Shown piece after piece: positions 1 through 8,367 of a DNA stretch of 58,014 nt. Numbering within the stretch: the stretch's first letter is position 1; the number at the start of each line of letters is the position of its first letter. This stretch comes from Pedobacter sp. AK013 (GTDB taxonomy: Bacteria; Bacteroidota; Bacteroidia; Sphingobacteriales; Sphingobacteriaceae): contig NZ_JACHCQ010000021.1 in assembly GCF_014205835.1 (NCBI RefSeq), forward strand, positions 1-58,014. The letters run 5' to 3'. Position numbers and translations under genes: made by a program. The notes beneath the pieces were generated by a model, which had not been told where the DNA came from, did no database searches, and saw only the letters and a program-made list of their open reading frames with translations.

Positions 1-82
1 CCGCCAATTCTCAGGACAGGGAACATCTTTTGCCCATAAAAAAAGAAAAAGCTTCCTAAGCTGCTTGAAAAAGGGTTTTATT

Positions 83-246
83 CATAGGAGGTTTAAGTCA
101 GGTAGTGCTGTGCCAGTAGGATAGGTTTGTTTCCACTCATAGCGCTTATTCCATGTTCTGTATGTTGTTAAATTAAGCGCAGTCGTTGTCAGTCTGAGCG
201 GAGTCGAAGACCTTTTTTTGATTCCGTTGTCTGTGTCCTCACAGAC
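83..246. repeat. Intergenic repeat fragments left of the DUF4241 gene
   Basis: No gene is visible in 1-263. The stretch holds a 13-base word (83-95, CATAGGAGGTTTA) that recurs at 48230-48242, a one-sided fragment of the GTCA-ended dispersed palindrome family (about 189-212, GTCAGTCTGAGCGGAGTCGA), and a perfect 7-bp hairpin at 229-235/240-246 with loop TCCT. The hairpin lies just past the stop of the minus-strand DUF4241 gene, but no T-run follows it on that strand, so it is at best a weak terminator. Confidence 0.4.
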
Positions 247-263
247 CACCTGATAATCATTAA

Positions 264-1001
264 CTATTCTCCCGCTCCGTAAGCCAGTTCAATATCAATA
301 AACTGAATAATCAGCGAGCAGATACTGCCCTCAATATCAAAGCCATAATAAACCGGGTAGGTCCCATCGCCAAAACCACTTTGAAAAAATGGAATATGGT
401 AATCGGTTCCTGGTATTTTCCAGTTAATCCAGTCGCCACCTTCACGTTGATAATCGGGATTTTCAGCATAATTACTTGCGAAAAGTGCCGCGAAATAATC
501 ATCATACAGGTTTTTGCCCGGATGCTCTTTAATAAATGCCTCTTGAAATGCACAAAAATGGTTTAAGGTTTCTTTATCTAGTACACAAGCTAGTCCTGCA
601 TCCACATTAAAACCAAAAAATTCTCCTTTGCTAAAATTAACAAGATCTTCAGTACCAATTAATGCCTCTTCAAAGCGTATGGCATCATAAGCTGTAAATT
701 GTACTTTAACGGCAGCATACCTGGCACAATCTTCATCGTCAGGAACAACTACAGCCGCAGTTACCGGAAATTCGCCTTTAGGAACTTTAATTAAATAGGG
801 CTCAGCATCTTTTTGGACATATACAAGCGGATCTCTAACCAAAATTTCTCCTGTTGGAATAGAAACACTTCCCAATTCTAGGTGATCTATCTTTTTACCA
901 GCTACTGTTGTTTCCTCAAAATAATCATTCAAGTTATTGGGACAGGCTAATAAAACACGTTTCTCGTTCCAGGTTTTTAACCATTCATTGCTTGGTATCA
1001 T
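264..1001 (-). CDS. DUF4241 domain protein
   Basis: A 245-residue protein without signal peptide or membrane segment, so probably cytoplasmic. The C-terminal part carries GFGDGTYPVYYGFD, the motif by which I recognise DUF4241; the family has no established biochemical function. The N-terminal half is acidic with several short hydrophobic strands, consistent with a compact alpha/beta fold. It stands alone: on its 5' side the response-regulator terminator separates it from 1081, and nothing coding follows to the window start. The start at 1001 (MIPSNEW) is the only reasonable ATG. A role as an immunity-type or stand-alone accessory protein is possible, but nothing nearby supports it. Confidence 0.75.
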   Translation of the reverse strand: MIPSNEWLKTWNEKRVLLACPNNLNDYFEETTVAGKKIDHLELGSVSIPTGEILVRDPLVYVQKDAEPYLIKVPKGEFPVTAAVVVPDDEDCARYAAVKVQFTAYDAIRFEEALIGTEDLVNFSKGEFFGFNVDAGLACVLDKETLNHFCAFQEAFIKEHPGKNLYDDYFAALFASNYAENPDYQREGGDWINWKIPGTDYHIPFFQSGFGDGTYPVYYGFDIEGSICSLIIQFIDIELAYGAGE

Positions 1002-1042
1002 TATAATTAATCTATTCGGTAGGGAGGCTTTTTTATGAAAAT

Positions 1043-1078
1043 AAAAAAAGCCAAGAAAATTTAAAGGTCTTCTTGGCT
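1043..1078 (-). terminator. Intrinsic terminator of the response regulator gene
   Basis: Read on the minus strand, AGCCAAGAA (1078-1070) pairs with TTCTTGGCT (1057-1049), a 9-bp stem with a 12-base loop, followed by a run of seven T (1049-1043). It begins two bases after the stop codon of the response regulator. Confidence 0.85.
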
Positions 1079-1080
1079 AA

Positions 1081-1485
1081 TTAATTTAAAAGAAAACTTG
1101 GTTTATCTTCTTCAAGCGAAAGAATTTTAGTGATCTTTTTAAGCAATATATCCATTTGAAATGGTTTTGATAAGAAATCGTCCTGGCCATAGTTTAAGGT
1201 TGTAAAATCTTTTGGATCATATAGACCAGAAATAAGCAAAATCGGGATTTTAGAAGTGCTTTCGATCGATTTTAACTGTTCGCATAATACACGCCCATCA
1301 ATGTGCCCCAGAGAAATGTCTAGTAAGATTAAATCAGGGCTAAATTTTTCAATTCTGTTAAAAATCTCCTCACCATCACTCAGTGCCGAAACTTTAAACC
1401 CTCCGATTTCCAGTATTAATTGTATGGTTTCTAAAACCTCAATATCGTCATCTACTACCAGTATTCTCTTCATATGTGCGTGCAT
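1081..1485 (-). CDS. Single-domain response regulator (CheY-like receiver)
   Basis: The protein is one receiver domain and nothing else. It shows the acidic pair in ILVVDDDIEV, the phospho-acceptor Asp in LILLDISLG (about residue 57), a Ser/Thr in LLISGL and the conserved Lys in FLSKPF. There is no DNA-binding or enzymatic output domain, so it probably acts by protein-protein contact in a phosphorelay. No histidine kinase lies in the window, so its partner is unknown. Two in-frame starts exist, MHAHMKRI (1485) and MKRILVV (1473); the second begins right at the first beta strand and may be the true one. Confidence 0.85.
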   Translation of the reverse strand: MHAHMKRILVVDDDIEVLETIQLILEIGGFKVSALSDGEEIFNRIEKFSPDLILLDISLGHIDGRVLCEQLKSIESTSKIPILLISGLYDPKDFTTLNYGQDDFLSKPFQMDILLKKITKILSLEEDKPSFLLN

Positions 1486-1568
1486 TTATATGCAATTAAG
1501 AATATAACAAAAGTTTATGTTGTTATGTTTACAATCTTAAGAATATTTTAACAATAAATTTATAGTAG

Positions 1569-2453
1569 CTAAAAAATAGATTTCGATTTTAATTCGCTAG
1601 TTGGTACTATCCCTTCTTTGTTTAAAATAAAGTTAAATAGCTCTTCAATAGGTTTCTGTAATATTTTTCCGGGTTCAATGCCATTTTCTAATAACACTGA
1701 AATTAATGTTTCCTGATAATAATAGGCTATAGAACCTACAAAGTGGCATGGAACACTTTTGTGTTTAGGATAATCTTTAACATTCGTATCTACAAACTCC
1801 TGAAAGCCTGTTCTTAAAATGTCCTGAATAAATGGATGGTCTTTATGGCTGGCCATGAAGCGGCTAAAGCCTGCTAAATAGATATTTGGGAAAGGTTTTT
1901 GATAAACATTGGTAATAATCTGTTCTTTTTCTGCAGGGAAAGATTTTTTAAATTCTGCAGCTAAGGTTGATGGCATTTTATGGTACAAATAGCTTAAAAG
2001 TACTTTTTTCCCAAAGAAAGTACCAGAGCCTTCATCGCCAAGAACATAGCCCAGGCCATGATGCCCATCATGGATTTTCTTTCCATCAAAATAACAGATA
2101 TTCGATCCGGTACCTAAAATACAGTTTAAGCCTTCGGCATTTCCGCAGGTAGCATATACCGAGCCCAGAAGATCGTGGTCTACTGAAATAAAAGCATTAC
2201 CAAACACGGCCGACAAGCCATTTGAGACTACTTCATGTTTATCGGGCGAAGAACAACCAGCTCCAAAAAAGTAGATTTCTTTTACCTGATCAGCATATTG
2301 TAATAAGGATTCATTTTTAGAAATCAGCTTTGTAATTTCTTGCTCACTTAAGAAATAAGGGTTTATTCCAGGAGTGCTAAATTTAATGGTTTCGCCATTA
2401 TGATAGCCCATCCAATCGGTTTTCGATGAGCCACTATCTGCAACAAGTATCAT
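1569..2453 (-). CDS. BadF/BadG/BcrA-type ATPase, N-acetylglucosamine kinase-like
   Basis: A 294-residue ASKHA-fold protein. The phosphate-1 loop is DSGSSKTDW at residues 6-14, and the glycine-rich ILGTGSNICYFDG plus GYVLGDEGSGTFFGK correspond to the nucleotide and sugar binding loops of the BadF/eukaryotic GlcNAc-kinase family. The likely reaction is ATP-dependent phosphorylation of an amino sugar, perhaps in cell-wall recycling; the substrate cannot be read from the sequence. It starts 16 bases after the tolC-like gene stop, on the same strand, and so may be co-transcribed with the efflux operon, an unexpected partner. It has the length of a single-domain bacterial member. Confidence 0.85.
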   Translation of the reverse strand: MILVADSGSSKTDWMGYHNGETIKFSTPGINPYFLSEQEITKLISKNESLLQYADQVKEIYFFGAGCSSPDKHEVVSNGLSAVFGNAFISVDHDLLGSVYATCGNAEGLNCILGTGSNICYFDGKKIHDGHHGLGYVLGDEGSGTFFGKKVLLSYLYHKMPSTLAAEFKKSFPAEKEQIITNVYQKPFPNIYLAGFSRFMASHKDHPFIQDILRTGFQEFVDTNVKDYPKHKSVPCHFVGSIAYYYQETLISVLLENGIEPGKILQKPIEELFNFILNKEGIVPTSELKSKSIF

Positions 2454-2469
2454 GGACTAAATATAAAGA

Positions 2470-3780
2470 TTAATTAGATAAATTTATATTTCCACTGATT
2501 TCTTTCAGTGTAGTTTCGGCTATTTTCGCTTGGTATTGCATTTCGATGAAACGGTTTTGCGCATCAATAGCATTACGCTGTGCTTCTCTTAGTTCTAAAG
2601 GGGCTATGCTGCCCAGACGGTATTTTGCTAGGGTAATATCTAAGTTTTCTTTTGCAATATCTACATTTCGCTGCTCTAATTTAATCAGATCCAGGTAGGT
2701 GCTGTAATTTTGATAAGCAGTAAGCAATTGTGAATTTACATCCAGCTTGGTTTTGTTCAGATTAAGGGCCGAGTTATCGATCTCTATTTTTGCATTGCGC
2801 TCTTGTTGCCGCTGTAAAAAACCATTAAATAAATTTATACTCGCCGTAACGCCGTAAGTAAATCCATTTGCTGCAAATTTTTGGTTAAAGCCAGTAGGGC
2901 TGGTACTGTTTGCCCTGCTGTAGCCAGAGTTTAAACTTACAGATGGATACCTTGCCCCACGGATAGATTTTAAATTTAAGGAAGCAATACGTTGATTAAT
3001 AAATGCATTCTGCACATTAGGATTCTGTTGCTCGGCCATTTCGGCCATTTTGCTGAACTGGATACCTTTATCTACATCAATGCGATTGTCTACAGAAAAC
3101 GAAGTGCCGATATCTCTCACCATCAATTGGTTTAACCGGACTTTAGCTACCTGTAAGGCATTTTTGGTTTGTAGATAGTTTGATGTATCGGTATTGTAAT
3201 CAACCTGTGCGGTTAACACATCCAATTTAGAGCCACGGCCAAGTTGTAATTTTGTTTTCGCAATATTGGTACGCAATACCGAAACGTCCATTGCACTATC
3301 GGCTGCAATAACCAATTGCTGTTGCCTTACAATGTCGTAATAAGCAGTAATTACATCAGCAACTGTAGTTAAAATGGTTAACCGGGCGTTTAATTCGCCT
3401 TGTTTTTGCAACTCTTTTAAGCGATCATAATTGGCAAACATGCTAAAACCATTAAAAATAGTCCAGTTTAATTCGGCACCATAACTGTTATTGGTACTTT
3501 TTGCGCCTGTAATTACCCGATCAGGACCAGTTGCAGGGGTTTGCCTGGTATTCTGGATACTTCCACCATTGGTATAACTTCCAGTTAGGTTGGGTAACAT
3601 ACCCGCATTGCCAATGTTGGCATTGTTTTTTGCGATATCGATCTGGTTTTTGCTGATCTTGATGTCGTAATTATTCTGTAAAGCAACGGTTATCGCCTCC
3701 TGTAAGCTCAGCTTTTCTTGAGCAAAGCCCGAAAGGGATAAACTTACCAACAGGATAAATATTTTTAATTTCTTGCTCAT
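2470..3780 (-). CDS. TolC-family outer-membrane efflux protein
   Basis: Outer-membrane channel of the tripartite pump encoded just upstream. I place the start at MSKKLKIFILL (3780) and not at the longer reading from 3813: it lies one base after the stop of the RND gene, follows an AGAAGAATAAG leader and gives a clean signal peptide ending at about GFAQ. The 436-residue product has two halves, each with long heptad-like helices and the OEP-type segments (ALQNNYDIKISKNQI near the N-terminus; LAKYRLGSIAPLELREAQ near the C-terminus). It is third in the order adaptor, pump, channel, as in many Bacteroidota HAE1 efflux operons. Confidence 0.93.
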   Translation of the reverse strand: MSKKLKIFILLVSLSLSGFAQEKLSLQEAITVALQNNYDIKISKNQIDIAKNNANIGNAGMLPNLTGSYTNGGSIQNTRQTPATGPDRVITGAKSTNNSYGAELNWTIFNGFSMFANYDRLKELQKQGELNARLTILTTVADVITAYYDIVRQQQLVIAADSAMDVSVLRTNIAKTKLQLGRGSKLDVLTAQVDYNTDTSNYLQTKNALQVAKVRLNQLMVRDIGTSFSVDNRIDVDKGIQFSKMAEMAEQQNPNVQNAFINQRIASLNLKSIRGARYPSVSLNSGYSRANSTSPTGFNQKFAANGFTYGVTASINLFNGFLQRQQERNAKIEIDNSALNLNKTKLDVNSQLLTAYQNYSTYLDLIKLEQRNVDIAKENLDITLAKYRLGSIAPLELREAQRNAIDAQNRFIEMQYQAKIAETTLKEISGNINLSN

Positions 3781-3781
3781 C

Positions 3782-6700
3782 TTATTCTTCTGTATGTAAA
3801 GCTTCTTGTTCAAAACGATGGGCTTCTTTTAATTCTTTATTCGGTTTGTACGGTTTGGCCCAGTAAGAGTATATGGCTGGGATTACAAATAGGGTTAAAA
3901 CCAAAGAGAACAATGTTCCGCCTACAATTACGGTTCCCATACTCATTCTGCTTTTTGCAGCGGCACCTAAAGCAAGGGCAATCGGTAAAGCTCCAATCGC
4001 AATGGCCAAGCTGGTCATTAAAATTGGGCGCAAACGCGAAACAGCAGCTTCACGTATAGCTTGAGGAATCGGAATCCCTTTTTCTTTTAGCTGGTTGGCA
4101 AACTCAACAATTAAAATACCATTTTTAGTTACCAGACCAATGAGCATAATGGTACCGATCTGACTGAAGATATTCCAGCTTTGGCCACATAACCAGAGCG
4201 ATAAAAATGCGCCAGCAACAGCCATAGGTACAGTTAAAATAATAATGATCGGATCTTTAAAGCTCTCAAACTGTGCCGAAAGAATTAAATAGACCAGAAG
4301 AAGGGCCAAACCGAATGCAAAGAAGGTATTTGAAGAGCTTTCTTTAAAATCCCGCGATTCTCCACTTAAATCGGTAGAGAAAGTCTCGTCTAATACTTTT
4401 TTAGAGATGGCATCCATCGCATCTATACCTTCGCCAATACTTTTTCCCGGGGCTAAACCTGCTGAAACAGTTGCCGCAATAAAGCGGTTGTTCCTGTACA
4501 GTTGTGGCGGACTACTTTCTTCTTTAGCAGTAACCACATTATCTAGCTGAACCAAGTCGCCCTTATCATTACGTACATAAACAGAGCTTAAATCTAATGG
4601 ATCCTTCCGGTCTCCACGATCGAACTGACCAATTACCTGGTATTGTTTTCCATTCATGAAGAAATATGAAAACCTTTGACCACTTAATCCTAAATTTAAG
4701 GTTTGTGCAATAGCAGATATAGAAACACCTAAATTTTTGGCCTTATCCCTGTCGATGGTTAAGTTAATTTCAGGCTTATTAAATTTCAGGTTTACATCTG
4801 ATACCGTGAATGTTGGATCTTTCGAAACCGCATCCATAAACAAAGGAATTTTCTCTCTTAGTTTTTCGAAATTTTGTGCCTGGATGATATAACTAATGGG
4901 TAATCCGCCACGGCGACCTACTGAAATGGTAGGCTGTTGGCTTACTATGGTTTTACCTTCGGTATATTTTTTTGTTACCCGGGTGAGCATGTCGGCAATG
5001 TCTTTTTGCGAACGTTTACGCGTTTCAGGATCTGTTAAACCCATTCTTACAAAACCAGAGTTTACTGCACCCGAACCACCAAAACTTGGTGAAGTAATGG
5101 TAATGTTTACATTTTTTTCCGGAACTGAATCAATTACCAACTGATTTAGTTTCATAATAAACTGATCGGTGTAGGCAAAGGAGGCACCTTCTGGTGTAGA
5201 TACGCTGATGTTTATTGCACTTCTATCGTCATAAGGGGCGGTTTCTTTTGGTAAAACCTTCCAGAATAGGAAAATAAGCCCCATACACACCACAATAATT
5301 GGAATGGAAAGCCATCTCTTATCCAAAAATTTGTTCAGGTTTGATTCGTATGCATCATTTAATTTTATAAAATAGGGTTCTGTCCAGTTGTAAAATCTGG
5401 ATGGTTTATGTCCACCCTTTTTCATCAGGTAGGCATTTAGCATTGGCGTTAAAGTAAGTGATACAAAGGCAGATACGAGTACTGCGGCACCTATTACCAC
5501 GCCAAACTCTCTAAATAATCGGCCCACAAAGCCTTGTAAGAAAATTACTGGTAAAAATACGGCTGCAAGGGTAATGGAAATCGAAATTACCGCAAAAAAG
5601 ATTTCATTTGATCCTTTAATGGCTGCCTCGAAAGGCGACATGCCTTCTTCAACCTTTTTAAATATATTTTCGGTAACCACAATACCATCATCTACCACCA
5701 ATCCTGTAGCCAGTACAATAGCCAATAAACTCAATACGTTGATTGAAAAGCCGAAGGCGTACATGATGAAGAAAGTAAAAATTAACGATACAGGAATATC
5801 GATTAACGGTCTAAAAGCAATGGCCCAATCTCTGAAAAAGAGATATATGATCAAAATTACCAATACCAGTGATAAGCCAATAGTTTCGGCAACTTCGGTT
5901 ACTGAACGCTTGATGAAAAGGGTATTATCTAATGCTACCTTCAGTTTAATATCTTGAGGGATATCGGCTTTTAACTTGTCAAAACGTTTATAAAATTCCT
6001 TACTGATATCGAGATAATTGGCTCCAGGTTGAGGAATAATAGCGATGGCAACCATTGGCCTGCCCGACTCGCGCAGAATGGTTTCTTCATTTTCTGGCCC
6101 TAAAACCGCATAACCTACATCTTTTAGTTTAACTACCTGATTGCTGTCGGCCTTTAAGATTAAATTATTAAACTCGCTTTCGTTGGTCAGTTTTCCTAGG
6201 GTTTTAACCGTTAGTTCGGTTGTAGCCCCGGTGATTTTTCCTGATGGGAGCTCTACGTTTTCATTATCTAATGCAGTAACAATATCCTGCGAGGTTAAGC
6301 CATAAGCACTTAGTTTATTTGGGTCCATCCAGATACGCATGGCATACTTCCTTTGACCCTGGATTTGTACACTACTTACCCCCGGAATGGTTTGGATACG
6401 GTCGGCAATTACGTTTTCAGCAAAATCACTTAACTCCAGTGTATTGCGTTTATCACTCTGGATAGTCATTGACAAAATTGGGTCTGAGTTGGCATCAGCC
6501 TTACTTACTACCGGTAAACCGTCAATATCTTTTGGTAAGGTACGGGCAGCCTGCGATACTTTATCACGCACATCATTGGCGGCTTCTTCTATATTTTTAT
6601 CGAGGTTAAACTCTATCGTAATGTTACTTGTTCCCTGGTTGCTTGATGAAGAAATATTCCTGATCCCATCAATGGAGTTGATCGATTTTTCTAAAGGTTC

Positions 6701-6892
6701 GGTAATTTGCGATTCGATAATATCGGAGTTGGCCCCAGGATAAGAGGTTCGGACTGATACTACGGTTGGATCAATTGAAGGGTATTCACGAACACCTAAA
6801 AAAGTATAACCTATAATTCCGAAAAGAACAATTAATAGGTTCATCACAATGGCCAAAACTGGCCGTTTTATACTCGTGGTGGAGATACTCAT
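3782..6892 (-). CDS. RND efflux pump, HAE1/AcrB type
   Basis: Inner-membrane proton-driven drug exporter of 1036 residues, the usual AcrB/MexB length. The N-terminus begins with a first membrane helix (RPVLAIVMNLLIVLFGIIGY), the porter domain follows, and the TM4 segment carries GLVVDDGIVVTEN with the paired Asp of the proton relay. The second half repeats the architecture (FESFKDPIIIILTVPMAV; LIGLVTKNGILIVEFANQ; RLRPILMTSLA). The gene is separated by two bases from the adaptor gene before it and by one base from the tolC-like gene after it, so translation is probably coupled. Substrates cannot be inferred. No dedicated TetR-type regulator is adjacent. Confidence 0.95.
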   Translation of the reverse strand: MSISTTSIKRPVLAIVMNLLIVLFGIIGYTFLGVREYPSIDPTVVSVRTSYPGANSDIIESQITEPLEKSINSIDGIRNISSSSNQGTSNITIEFNLDKNIEEAANDVRDKVSQAARTLPKDIDGLPVVSKADANSDPILSMTIQSDKRNTLELSDFAENVIADRIQTIPGVSSVQIQGQRKYAMRIWMDPNKLSAYGLTSQDIVTALDNENVELPSGKITGATTELTVKTLGKLTNESEFNNLILKADSNQVVKLKDVGYAVLGPENEETILRESGRPMVAIAIIPQPGANYLDISKEFYKRFDKLKADIPQDIKLKVALDNTLFIKRSVTEVAETIGLSLVLVILIIYLFFRDWAIAFRPLIDIPVSLIFTFFIMYAFGFSINVLSLLAIVLATGLVVDDGIVVTENIFKKVEEGMSPFEAAIKGSNEIFFAVISISITLAAVFLPVIFLQGFVGRLFREFGVVIGAAVLVSAFVSLTLTPMLNAYLMKKGGHKPSRFYNWTEPYFIKLNDAYESNLNKFLDKRWLSIPIIVVCMGLIFLFWKVLPKETAPYDDRSAINISVSTPEGASFAYTDQFIMKLNQLVIDSVPEKNVNITITSPSFGGSGAVNSGFVRMGLTDPETRKRSQKDIADMLTRVTKKYTEGKTIVSQQPTISVGRRGGLPISYIIQAQNFEKLREKIPLFMDAVSKDPTFTVSDVNLKFNKPEINLTIDRDKAKNLGVSISAIAQTLNLGLSGQRFSYFFMNGKQYQVIGQFDRGDRKDPLDLSSVYVRNDKGDLVQLDNVVTAKEESSPPQLYRNNRFIAATVSAGLAPGKSIGEGIDAMDAISKKVLDETFSTDLSGESRDFKESSSNTFFAFGLALLLVYLILSAQFESFKDPIIIILTVPMAVAGAFLSLWLCGQSWNIFSQIGTIMLIGLVTKNGILIVEFANQLKEKGIPIPQAIREAAVSRLRPILMTSLAIAIGALPIALALGAAAKSRMSMGTVIVGGTLFSLVLTLFVIPAIYSYWAKPYKPNKELKEAHRFEQEALHTEE

Positions 6893-6894
6893 AA

Positions 6895-7992
6895 TTATTG
6901 TTTAGTCAAATGAACTTTTACAGGAGCATCTTTTTTTAGCGCCATCGATCCGGTGGTTAACACCGTATCGCCAACCTTTAATCCTGAAGTAATCACAATA
7001 TTTTCATCGGTGCGGGTACCTGCTTCTACTTTAACTTCCTGCGCTTTTCCGTCTCTTTGTACATAAACAATTTTGCCTTTTAACACCGGTATTACAGCTT
7101 CGTTAGGAATTAATATGGCATTTTGTACCGTATTTAAAGCCAGTTTAATTTTGGCAAAAGAACCTGGTAATAAAGCGTTATCAGCATTAGGTGCCAAAGC
7201 CCTAATCTGTAACGTTCTGGTAGCGGCATTAATCCCTGGTTCTATCGCATAAACTTTTCCTTTATTTTCTTTGGAAGAGCCATCGGTAGTAAATATAATT
7301 TCTGAATTCACTTTAATCTGTCCAGCATATTTCTCAGGCACGGAAAAAGTAACTTTAACCGGATTGGTACTTACCAGGTTGGCTATTATCGTTGCTGGTG
7401 TTAAATAAGTTCCGGCAGAGATGCTACGTAAGCCCACTCTACCGGTAAAAGGTGCACGTATAGTGGTTTTGGCAAGTTGCGCCCGAATTAATTGTGCTTG
7501 CGCTTGTAACGATTTTAGATCAGCAAGAGCGGTATCATACTCCTCCTGGCTAATCGCTCCTTTGGCCAAAAGCTGTTTTGCACGATTTTCGTTTGTTGAT
7601 GAAAGTTTTTGCTTGGTTAATGCATCTTGTAATTGTGCCTGTATATCTCTGTCGTTTACTTTTACCAATACACTTCCTTTTGATACTGTTGTACCTTCCT
7701 GAAAATAAATTCCGGTAACCAATCCCGATACTTCACTTTTCAATACAACCGATTCGTTGGCATCAATAGCGCCGGTTACTTCTAAATCGTTATCAAACGA
7801 TACTGGTTTTACTATAATTCCATCAACTACCAATGGAGCAGAAGCGCTTCCCTTACCATCACCTTTGCCTTTTCCTGCCCCGGCAGATGCGCCACCTTTT
7901 CCTTCGAGTTTTTTATTTGCGTTAATTCTGTAATAGACTAAATAAGCTAAGCCTATAGCTAAAACAGCATAGATAATATACCTTTTCTTCAT
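6895..7992 (-). CDS. RND efflux periplasmic adaptor subunit (MFP/HlyD type)
   Basis: A 365-residue membrane-fusion protein bridging the RND pump and the TolC-type channel. It has an N-terminal membrane anchor or signal helix (residues about 4-21), then an unusual Gly/Lys/Ser-rich linker (about 30-55), a barrel-sandwich/lipoyl-like half motif (VVLKSEVSGLVTGIYFQEG), a helical hairpin (LTKQKLSSTNENRAKQLLAK), the second half motif (TTIRAPFTGRVGLRSISAG) and a C-terminal beta-barrel and membrane-proximal region. It is the first gene of the minus-strand operon. I see no clear TAnnTTTG promoter for it in the 7993-8340 spacer. Confidence 0.93.
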   Translation of the reverse strand: MKKRYIIYAVLAIGLAYLVYYRINANKKLEGKGGASAGAGKGKGDGKGSASAPLVVDGIIVKPVSFDNDLEVTGAIDANESVVLKSEVSGLVTGIYFQEGTTVSKGSVLVKVNDRDIQAQLQDALTKQKLSSTNENRAKQLLAKGAISQEEYDTALADLKSLQAQAQLIRAQLAKTTIRAPFTGRVGLRSISAGTYLTPATIIANLVSTNPVKVTFSVPEKYAGQIKVNSEIIFTTDGSSKENKGKVYAIEPGINAATRTLQIRALAPNADNALLPGSFAKIKLALNTVQNAILIPNEAVIPVLKGKIVYVQRDGKAQEVKVEAGTRTDENIVITSGLKVGDTVLTTGSMALKKDAPVKVHLTKQ

Positions 7993-8335
7993 GTTATTAT
8001 TTGTGTTGTGCGTATTCCAACATTAAAATGAAATTAATGTTCAGAATTAGAGCGTAAAAATATTCAAATAGTTTATTCCTAAATTTGTTGTATTAAGGAT
8101 GTTACCGATTTTCAGTTTGGAGTGGGCAGTTTTCAATTTTTAGCGAATCTACCTGAAGATACAATATAATTAGCTTTTATATCCTCATAACTAAATTAAA
8201 GATGCTAAAGCAAATTGATTTTTAGTGTTTAGTTGGCGTAAAAACCATTAGCCATCAAGCAATGAACCAATAAAACGGAAACAACTATTTTACACCACAT
8301 TTAGCCATTTTGTTCCAAAACACCATCAATAAACC
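7993..8335. other. Divergent intergenic region between the efflux operon and the M61 gene
   Basis: Some 340 bases without a gene. It separates two divergent transcripts and must hold both promoters, of which only the rightward one is recognisable. Around 8112-8143 lie phrases of the type CAGTTT..GGCAGTTTTCAATTTTTAG, which resemble another intergenic stretch at 34991-35058 (CAGTTTTCAATTGGCAGTTAAC). I see no hairpin with a T-run. Confidence 0.5.
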
Positions 8336-8343
8336 TAAATTTG
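8309..8343 (+). promoter_or_regulatory. Bacteroidota-type promoter of the M61 peptidase gene
   Basis: A -33 TTTG (8309-8312) and a -7 TAAATTTG (8336-8343, matching TAnnTTTG) are separated by 23 bases, at the long end of the usual spacing. The predicted start of transcription falls near 8348, about 20 bases before the ATG at 8368. This argues against the upstream TTG at 8341 as start codon. Confidence 0.5.
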
Positions 8344-8367
8344 CAGCAAAACACAGTCAATATCAAT

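Noticed and set aside
3781..3813. Longer start of the TolC-like protein
   Set aside because: It would overlap the RND gene and spoil the signal peptide; ATG at 3780 has a good leader.
8341..8367. TTG start of the M61 peptidase
   Set aside because: The TTG is part of the -7 element TAAATTTG; the ATG at 8368 gives a normal signal peptide.
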